From contig DYIS01000087.1 of the NCBI GenBank assembly GCA_020723545.1, positions 1 through 9,375 of the forward strand: a stretch of 9,375 nucleotides of DNA, in the 5' to 3' direction. Source of the stretch: Ktedonobacter racemifer. GTDB lineage: Bacteria > Chloroflexota > DTOL01 > JACQYG01. Numbering within the stretch: the stretch's first letter is position 1; the number at the start of each line of letters is the position of its first letter. The position numbers and the translations under genes are program-made. The notes beneath the pieces were generated by a model. That model was not told the origin of the DNA. It saw only the letters and a list, made by a program, of their open reading frames with translations, and did no database searches. This document shows, piece by piece, positions 6,002 to 9,375 of this stretch.

Positions 6002-6267
6002 GCGGTGGGGAGACTCACGCCTTCGGCCGGGACTCTCTCGGGAGGCAACATCACCCCCAAAATGCGCTGCAGGGCCATGGTGTGGCTGCACATGCCCCAG
6101 CTAGCGAAGAAGTTGCAGCCGCATTGCCACTTGCCGTCGTGAAAGGAAACGCTGTAGGTGTCGTGGTCGCCGCGGAAGCTGAGCTTGAAGTCGCTGAAGC
6201 TGATCCGGTCACGCTCCTCAGCATAGCGCTTGGCCTTCTCGATCTTGCCGTACAGGCTTGAGTGCAT
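5995..6267 (-). CDS. Small SWIM zinc-finger protein
   Basis: A 90-residue protein whose central motif is WQCGCNFFASWGMCSH: Cys49, Cys51, Cys60 and His62 give CxCx8CxH, the SWIM zinc-finger pattern. SWIM domains occur in SWI2/SNF2 helicases, MuDR transposases and MEKK1, and bind DNA or protein; here the finger is almost the whole protein. The N-terminus (1-24) is a charged helix (YGKIEKAKRYAEERDRISF), followed by a short beta-like segment (DTYSVSFHDGKW) that usually leads into the finger. ATG 6267 has AAGGAGG 9 nt upstream. The gene ends 108 bp before glnA, on the same strand, and its last codons carry the glnA -35 element. Its upstream region holds the putative leader RNA described below. Function is unknown; a nucleic-acid-binding accessory role is a guess. 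Confidence 0.82.
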   Translation of the reverse strand: MHSSLYGKIEKAKRYAEERDRISFSDFKLSFRGDHDTYSVSFHDGKWQCGCNFFASWGMCSHTMALQRILGVMLPPERVPAEGVSLPTAR

Positions 6268-6391
6268 CCCTCATCTCCTCCTTAAGTTTTCACCGAATTT
6301 TAACCAACATAACCTAAGCCGGGATCTTCGCTGGTCCAACCCAAGATCAAAGTTCACCTGGAGACCGAGTTCAACCCCCCAGAAACGAAAA
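6268..6391. other. Spacer between the leader terminator and the SWIM gene
   Basis: The 124 bp hold no gene. I see the SWIM ribosome-binding site AAGGAGG (6277-6283, minus), a 6-bp inverted repeat (GATCTT 6323-6328, AAGATC 6343-6348), and a lone TAAAAT on the minus strand (about 6298-6303) without a convincing -35. Confidence 0.4.
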
Positions 6392-6494
6392 AAAACACTA
6401 GGCGGCACACGCCGCTAGTGTTTTGGCCGACATTCCTGAGTGTTCGTTTGTGCTCCTGCCCAGCGCAAGGGAGCACCTCCAAACCATGAAATTT
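6385..6494 (-). ncRNA. Putative structured leader or small RNA
   Basis: A consensus promoter (6501-6529) and a strong terminator (6388-6424) on the same strand bracket about 110 nt with no long open frame. The predicted RNA has a hairpin with arms GTGCTCC and GGAGCAC (about 6451-6475) closed from outside by GTTT/AAAC, leaving a GGAG bulge that can instead pair with the same CTCC. A second segment, AACACTCAGG (about 6436-6445), matches the left arm of the terminator well enough to compete for its right arm. Such rival pairings are typical of attenuators and riboswitches. I recognise no known class: the SRP RNA, 6S RNA, T-box and glutamine-riboswitch signatures are absent. Downstream on the same strand is the SWIM gene. 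Confidence 0.5.
6388..6424 (-). terminator. Strong intrinsic terminator with eight-T tail
   Basis: Arms AAAACACTA (6392-6400) and TAGTGTTTT (6416-6424), plus an inner GCGGC/GCCGC helix and an ACAC loop, form a 14-bp stem with one bulged base. On the minus strand it runs directly into eight T (6395-6388). It would end transcripts from the promoter at 6501-6529 or from aroQ. On the plus strand only the four T of the stem follow, so it works best leftward. Confidence 0.8.
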
Positions 6495-6500
6495 TATCTA

Positions 6501-6529
6501 ATTATACCCCCAACCCCAGCCCTTGTCAA
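6501..6529 (-). promoter_or_regulatory. Perfect consensus sigma-70 promoter
   Basis: On the minus strand TTGACA (6529-6524), a 17-bp spacer and TATAAT (6506-6501): every position matches the housekeeping consensus at the optimal spacing. The expected start is near 6494. The only features downstream before the terminator at 6424 are the hairpins of the putative RNA. Confidence 0.8.
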
Positions 6530-6569
6530 TGGGTTGTTGTGCGGGTGACTGTTCGCTGGCTGGTTAAAA

Positions 6570-6821
6570 TGCAAGCGCACCTTCCGCGTCTACCAAAGCG
6601 GGGCCTCCAAAGCCCACCAATCCGACACTTTGAAGGGACTCAAGACGACCGTCTACAAGAATGTTCAAGCCGCTGGTGAACGTGCGATCCACCTACGACA
6701 GCAGTGGTTGCAACAGCAAGCCGGTAAAGTGAAAGTGCTGGGCGTGGATTTCGCCCGTGTGAAGCGCAACGGAGAAGACAAAATTGTCGCCCTCGCCACT
6801 GCCGTCTTCACGGGAGATCCG
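6570..6821 (+). pseudogene. Transposase remnant with an internal deletion
   Basis: The frame following TGA 6546-6548 reads CKRTFRVYQSGASKAHQSDT, then LKGLKTTVYKNVQAAGERAI, HLRQQWLQQQAGKVKVLGVD and FARVKRNGEDKIVALATAVF. This looks like an insertion-sequence transposase: a CxRTF zinc-ribbon end, a helical DNA-binding part, and the first strand of a DDE-type core (VLGVDF). From memory of related proteins, tens of residues are missing between LKGL and TTVYKN, where the helix-turn-helix should be. Homology stops near TGDP (6821), before the other catalytic acids; the open frame runs on to 6902 antisense to aroQ. There is no start codon with a ribosome-binding site. No terminal inverted repeats are evident. 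It cannot encode an active enzyme; the exact IS family is not certain. Confidence 0.6.
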
Positions 6822-6843
6822 CCTAATACCTTTTCCCCAAATT

Positions 6844-6869
6844 CCGAACAGTCACAGTCAAATGTTCGG
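6844..6869 (-). terminator. Weak hairpin over the aroQ stop
   Basis: Arms CCGAACA (6844-6850) and TGTTCGG (6863-6869) enclose a 12-nt loop that contains the aroQ TGA (6858-6860). On the minus strand only AATTT follows, so termination would be weak; it could equally be an old insertion boundary. Confidence 0.25.
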
Positions 6870-7307
6870 GCGGCCTGCGAGGTGTGCGATCAATCCCTCT
6901 AATCCTAACAAATAACTCCGCCATCCAAACCCGATGACCTGGCCGACACACACCGCTGCCAGCACCGAACGATGGCGAAATTCCTCACGGCGATGCACGT
7001 TCGATAAATGCGCCTCGACTGTGGGCAATGCGCTCGCGGCGATGGCATCGCGCAGCGCGTAACTGTAATGCGTCAGCGCGCCCGGATTTATCAGCACACC
7101 GTCGAACTGATCCGCGCGCGCCTTGTGTAACTCGTCAATCAGGACACCTTCGTGATTCGATTGCACAATACGCAGTTCGATGTCATCCCGCGCGGCACGC
7201 TCGCGCAAACGTGCGTTAATGTCCTCCAGCGTTTCACGTCCGTAAATTTCTGGCTCGCGCGTGCCGAGAAGGTTTAAGCTTGGTCCGTGAAGGATAAGGA
7301 TTTTCAT
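6858..7307 (-). CDS. aroQ: 3-dehydroquinate dehydratase, type II
   Basis: Converts 3-dehydroquinate to 3-dehydroshikimate in the shikimate pathway; type II enzymes are small cytoplasmic dodecamers using an enolate mechanism. The 149-residue product has the family's standard length. Motifs are MKILILHGPSLNLLGTREPE at the N-terminus with the catalytic-lid Arg, IYGRETLEDI with the catalytic Tyr, QSNHEGVLIDELH, INPGALTHYSYALRDAI, and VEAHLSNVHRREEFRHRSV with the catalytic His. GPSLN replaces the more common GPNLN. The start is ATG 7307, because GGAGG stands 5 nt before it; the in-frame ATG at 7319 overlaps that ribosome-binding site and adds a non-conserved MEAK. It is last in the aroC-aroK-aroB-aroQ operon, directly following aroB in the pathway. 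Confidence 0.96.
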   Translation of the reverse strand: MKILILHGPSLNLLGTREPEIYGRETLEDINARLRERAARDDIELRIVQSNHEGVLIDELHKARADQFDGVLINPGALTHYSYALRDAIAASALPTVEAHLSNVHRREEFRHRSVLAAVCVGQVIGFGWRSYLLGLEGLIAHLAGRPNI

Positions 7308-7312
7308 TTTAG

Positions 7313-7317
7313 CCTCC
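7313..7317 (-). promoter_or_regulatory. Ribosome-binding site fixing the aroQ start
   Basis: GGAGG on the minus strand, 5 nt before ATG 7307. It rules against the longer ATG 7319 start, whose own codon abuts this site. Confidence 0.75.
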
Positions 7318-7343
7318 ATCGCGACTCGCCAATCACTTGGAGA

Positions 7344-7397
7344 TTGACAGCGGCGTCCCTACGCCACTCACAAGCGGCATCGGGATGCCGCTGTCAA
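7344..7397. repeat. Nested inverted-repeat element between aroB and aroQ
   Basis: Outer 16-bp arms (7344-7359 and 7382-7397; TTGACAGCGGC at the left edge) pair with a single G-T wobble. Each half can also fold alone: GGCGT/ACGCC near 7352-7364 and GCGGCAT/ATGCCGC at 7374-7391. No T-tract follows on the minus strand, so it is not a standard terminator. It resembles REP-like or small mobile palindromic elements. It fills half of the 116-bp gap between the two genes. Confidence 0.65.
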
Positions 7398-7423
7398 CAC
7401 AAATGCGTGAATGTACCCAGCCT

Positions 7424-8569
7424 CTACCGTGATTCGTCAATCGCCGCGAGTACGTCCTCGCGCGTCACGTCGTCTACCATCACCACATCGCCCGGCACGC
7501 GCGGCAGGACGAAACGCAAACGCCCGTTCACACGCTTTTTGTCCGTCGACATTGCGTCAAGGATGGCGTCGGCGGACATCTCGATCGGCACGCAAGTCGG
7601 CAATTCGAGGGCGCGCAAAAGACCAGACACGCGCGTCACGAGGCTCGCGTCACACATTTTCAGCCGCGCGGCGAGGTGCGTCGCACACACCAACCCAATT
7701 GCCACCGTGTCCCCATGCCGCATTGAGTACGAGGACAGTTTTTCCAAAGTGTGCCCAAACGTATGCCCCAGATTCAACTTGGCGCGCTCGCTTTGCTCGA
7801 ACGGATCGCGCGCGACGATGTCCACTTTTACGCGTATCGCGCGCACCAGCCAATCTCCAACTTCCAACTTCCAACCTCCACTCTCTAGCCATCTAAACAA
7901 TCCCGCGTCCCCAATGATAGCGTGCTTGACCACCTCCGCCATCCCAGCGCGAAATTCCACGTCGGGCAACGTAGCGAGCGCGTCGGTGTCCGCGATCACG
8001 GCGTGGGGTTGTTTGAACGCGCCGATGAGATTTTTGCCGTGCGGATGATCCACCGCCACCTTTCCACCGATACTCGCGTCCACCATCGCGAGCAGCGTTG
8101 TCGGGAGTTGCACGAATGGCACACCGCGCAAAAACGTCGCTGCGACGAATCCCGCCACATCGCCCACTACGCCACCGCCCAGCGCGAAGATCAGTGAGCG
8201 TCGGTCGAGCTGGGCGTCAATCAGTTGACCGTAAATCGCGCGCACCGTATCGAGCATCTTATATTTTTCGCCCTCGGGAATTTCAATCACGTGCGGTTCA
8301 AAATGATTCGCGTGCAAAGAGGCGACGACGCGCGCGGCATAAAGCGCGCCGACGCGAGGGTTTGTGATTAGTGCACAGCGCGGCGAAAAGGCTTCTTTGT
8401 TGGCAACGGAGTTTAACCCCGTTGCCTGTCGGGTGGTGGAGTTTAACTCCGCCATCAACGAAGCGACCTGAGCCAGCAGCCCTGCTCCCACAAAAATCGG
8501 ATACGCGCCATCGGGTGTTGGCACAATGATCGGTGCCGCGTGGTCCGCGCTGTTAGTCCCCGTTATCAC
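7424..8569 (-). CDS. aroB: 3-dehydroquinate synthase with two repeat-derived inserts
   Basis: Second shikimate enzyme, turning DAHP into 3-dehydroquinate with NAD and a divalent metal. The 381-residue product is longer than the usual 340-365. Landmarks are YPIFVGAGLL (23-32), the NAD-binding LGGGVVGDVAGFVAATFLRG (130-149), QLPTTLLAMVDASIGGKVAV with the catalytic Lys, the metal Glu in AEVVKHA (Glu212), NLGHTFGHTLE (His269) and MRHGDTVAIG (His285). Key residues are intact, so activity is expected. Two stretches look inserted: residues about 42-64 (NSTTRQATGLNSVANKEAFS), encoded by twin palindromes, and GGWKLEVGDW (231-240), encoded by a 7-bp periodic array. Both fall at variable positions between conserved elements. 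GTG 8569 starts 2 nt after the aroK stop, with GGAG 10 nt upstream. Confidence 0.95.
   Translation of the reverse strand: MITGTNSADHAAPIIVPTPDGAYPIFVGAGLLAQVASLMAELNSTTRQATGLNSVANKEAFSPRCALITNPRVGALYAARVVASLHANHFEPHVIEIPEGEKYKMLDTVRAIYGQLIDAQLDRRSLIFALGGGVVGDVAGFVAATFLRGVPFVQLPTTLLAMVDASIGGKVAVDHPHGKNLIGAFKQPHAVIADTDALATLPDVEFRAGMAEVVKHAIIGDAGLFRWLESGGWKLEVGDWLVRAIRVKVDIVARDPFEQSERAKLNLGHTFGHTLEKLSSYSMRHGDTVAIGLVCATHLAARLKMCDASLVTRVSGLLRALELPTCVPIEMSADAILDAMSTDKKRVNGRLRFVLPRVPGDVVMVDDVTREDVLAAIDESR
7851..7885. repeat. Heptad-periodic array inside aroB
   Basis: Five 7-bp units on the plus strand: CAATCTC, CAACTTC twice, then CAACCTC and CACTCTC, consensus CAAYYTC. On the coding strand they give ESGGWKLEVGDW, between RWL and VRAIRVK, where AroB proteins normally have an unrelated, variable loop. 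This is coding DNA made of spacer-type repeat. Confidence 0.75.
8402..8426. repeat. 25-bp palindrome inside aroB (copy 1)
   Basis: Arms GGCAACGG (8402-8409) and CCGTTGCC (8419-8426) continue inward so that 11 of 12 base pairs match around a central T (8414). The core GGAGTTTAACCCCG (8408-8421) recurs 30 bp later. It encodes part of the extra AroB segment (around ATGLNSVA). Confidence 0.75.
8434..8454. repeat. 21-bp palindrome inside aroB (copy 2)
   Basis: All ten pairs around central T 8444 match, one being a G-T wobble (TGGTGGAG on the left, CTCCGCCA on the right). The core GGAGTTTAACTCCG (8438-8451) differs from copy 1 by one base. It encodes the AroB residues around MAELNSTT, where the conserved N-terminal domain is interrupted. 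Confidence 0.75.
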
Positions 8570-8571
8570 TT

Positions 8572-9375
8572 TTATTGTTCTCCGCGTTCGTCTGCGTCTG
8601 TCCGCGGCCCATTCGAATTTTCAAACGCCGCAAGAATTTCGTCCGCGACCTCCGCTACACTTTTGCTCGTTGTATCCACGTGATGCTCGATCTGCGCGTA
8701 CGCGTCGTGCCGCGCCCGCAGCAATCTCTCCACCTGCTCACGCAATTCACCGCCCGCGAGCAAGGGACGATCCTTTATGTCATTCAATCGCGCGACAATC
8801 GCATCTACGGACGCGTCCAGGCACACGATCCACGCGTTCGCAAACAGTGCGCGGTTGTGCACGTTCACCAAGGTGCCGCCACCCGTCACAATCACGAGAT
8901 TGTCGCGCGCGGCGAGTTCCGCGCACAACTCGGATTCGCGCGCGCGAAAATACGCCTCCCCGCGCATTTCAAAAATTGCGCGCACCGTTTTGCCTTCGTG
9001 TCTTTCGATCACCTCGTCCATATCCACAAATTCGCGTCCCAGTTTCTGCGCGACCATCCGCCCAACCGACGTTTTGCCAGTTCCCATAAACCCAGTGATG
9101 ACCAGTGACGAGTGGCGAGCGGCGCAATCAAGGAGATTTGAGATTTGAGATTTGTCATTTTGCATTTTACATTCTGCACGCGCTTTCATCTCGCGCAGCG
9201 AATCGCCGCCCAACTTTTCCGTCAGCGCGTCGGCGAGCACCCAGGCGACCATTGCCTCCCCAATCACGCACGCGCGCGGCACGTGACAAAAATCGGAGCG
9301 CTGATACTGCGCGAGCGCGGGTTCGCTTGTTGCTAGATCAATCGAACGCAGATGGGTGAGCGCCGTGGAGAGCGG
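8572..9375 (-). CDS. aroC/aroK: Chorismate synthase (C-terminal part) in one frame with shikimate kinase
   Basis: The frame is open from the window edge to TAA 8572-8574. Codons 9375-9178 encode the end of chorismate synthase (the last step, EPSP to chorismate, needing reduced FMN): RSDFCHVPRACVIGEAMVAW and VLADALTEKLGGDSLREMK; the rest lies outside. After a 14-codon repeat-encoded bridge (9174-9133) comes a full shikimate kinase, which phosphorylates shikimate with ATP. It shows Walker A GFMGTGKTS, the metal and substrate Asp in DMDEVIE, RGEAYFRARE, the VTGGGTLV Walker-B-like glycine motif, and the RPLL lid. No stop codon separates the parts, and I find no ribosome-binding site for a separate aroK; ATG 9165 inside the bridge is the only nearby ATG. 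So it is either a true fusion or aroK starts unusually. The kinase tail (NSNGPRTDADERGEQ) comes from 10-bp periodic DNA. aroB follows after 2 nt. Confidence 0.88.
   Translation of the reverse strand, partial: PLSTALTHLRSIDLATSEPALAQYQRSDFCHVPRACVIGEAMVAWVLADALTEKLGGDSLREMKARAECKMQNDKSQISNLLDCAARHSSLVITGFMGTGKTSVGRMVAQKLGREFVDMDEVIERHEGKTVRAIFEMRGEAYFRARESELCAELAARDNLVIVTGGGTLVNVHNRALFANAWIVCLDASVDAIVARLNDIKDRPLLAGGELREQVERLLRARHDAYAQIEHHVDTTSKSVAEVADEILAAFENSNGPRTDADERGEQ
8576..8605. repeat. Decamer-periodic repeat at the aroK 3' end
   Basis: Three 10-bp units on the plus strand end in CCGC or CTGC (TGTTCTCCGC, GTTCGTCTGC, then GTCTGTCCGC). They encode the polar, non-conserved kinase tail on the minus strand. 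Confidence 0.45.
9093..9127. repeat. Heptad-periodic array at the start of the kinase domain
   Basis: Units such as GACCAGT, GACGAGT and GGCGAGC follow with a 7-bp period. They encode AARHSSLVITG, so the first strand of the kinase domain merges with spacer-type DNA. The phase differs by 5 bp from the array at 9133, so these are two sub-arrays. Confidence 0.5.
9133..9174. repeat. Heptad-periodic array bridging aroC and aroK
   Basis: Six 7-bp units: GAGATTT three times, then GTCATTT, TGCATTT and TACATTC, consensus NNNATTT. The 42 bp make exactly 14 codons (ECKMQNDKSQISNL) on the minus strand, so the frame is kept between the two enzymes. Confidence 0.8.

Noticed and set aside
6385..6494. Known RNA classes (SRP RNA, 6S RNA, T-box, glutamine riboswitch)
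   Set aside because: The diagnostic conserved strings and loop layouts of these families are not present in the stretch.
6440..6679. 79-codon plus-strand frame upstream of the transposase remnant
   Set aside because: It crosses the minus-strand promoter, has no protein-like pattern, and is out of frame with the transposase homology.
7308..7319. Longer aroQ start at ATG 7319
   Set aside because: It overlaps the ribosome-binding site GGAGG for ATG 7307, and adds residues not found in the family.
7287..8048. 253-codon open frame on the plus strand opposite aroB
   Set aside because: It lies antisense to a clearly conserved aroB, its translation is Arg/Ser-rich with no recognisable motif, and it arises from the GC-skewed codon usage of aroB.
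1..9375. CRISPR arrays, tRNA or rRNA genes, phage genes or an origin
   Set aside because: No evenly spaced identical repeats with unique spacers, no tRNA T-loop or rRNA landmarks, no phage-type proteins and no DnaA-box cluster were seen.

Overview
The window looks like a piece of a Chloroflexota (Anaerolineae-like) chromosome, probably from a metagenome. This is inferred from the GC-rich coding style, frequent GTG and TTG starts, the protein flavour, and degenerate 7-bp-period spacer DNA. No taxonomic marker is present, so the assignment is soft.

Layout, left to right. (1) 1-1716, plus strand: the 3' part of an M42 (TET-type) aminopeptidase gene, a terminator-like hairpin, a LysE-family exporter, and the C-terminal remnant of a second, divergent M42 peptidase. 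(2) 1722-4402, minus strand: a compact operon reading lgt, xseB, a YuiD/DUF212-type PAP2-related membrane protein, a YiiX-like permuted-papain cysteine hydrolase, and ogt (O6-alkylguanine DNA repair). It has a plausible promoter upstream of lgt. (3) 4547-5887, minus: glnA, a short GSI-alpha glutamine synthetase. It has its own extended -10 promoter and an intrinsic terminator hairpin inside its leader, which suggests attenuation. (4) 5995-6267, minus: a 90-residue SWIM zinc-finger protein. Upstream is a consensus promoter (TTGACA, 17 bp, TATAAT) that would make a leader or small RNA of about 110 nt ending in a strong terminator. (5) 6570-6821, plus: an internally deleted transposase remnant. 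(6) 6858-9375, minus: a shikimate operon reading aroC (3' end only), aroK, aroB, aroQ. aroC and aroK are in one open frame with no stop between them. CGCG becomes much more frequent here, so the transposase scar marks a compositional break.

The most unusual theme is repetitive spacer DNA that enters genes. Arrays with a strict 7-bp period but a different unit at each site lie at the 3' ends of lysE and yiiX (supplying their last codons and stops), after glnA, inside aroB, and as a 42-bp, 14-codon in-frame bridge between aroC and aroK. Two palindromes sharing the core GGAGTTTAACYCC lie in frame near the aroB N-terminus and add about 22 residues. A larger nested inverted repeat separates aroB from aroQ.

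Functionally, the right half makes chorismate precursors, the middle assimilates ammonia, and the left operon handles lipoprotein lipidation, envelope and DNA repair. Apart from the shikimate genes, neighbours need not share a pathway.
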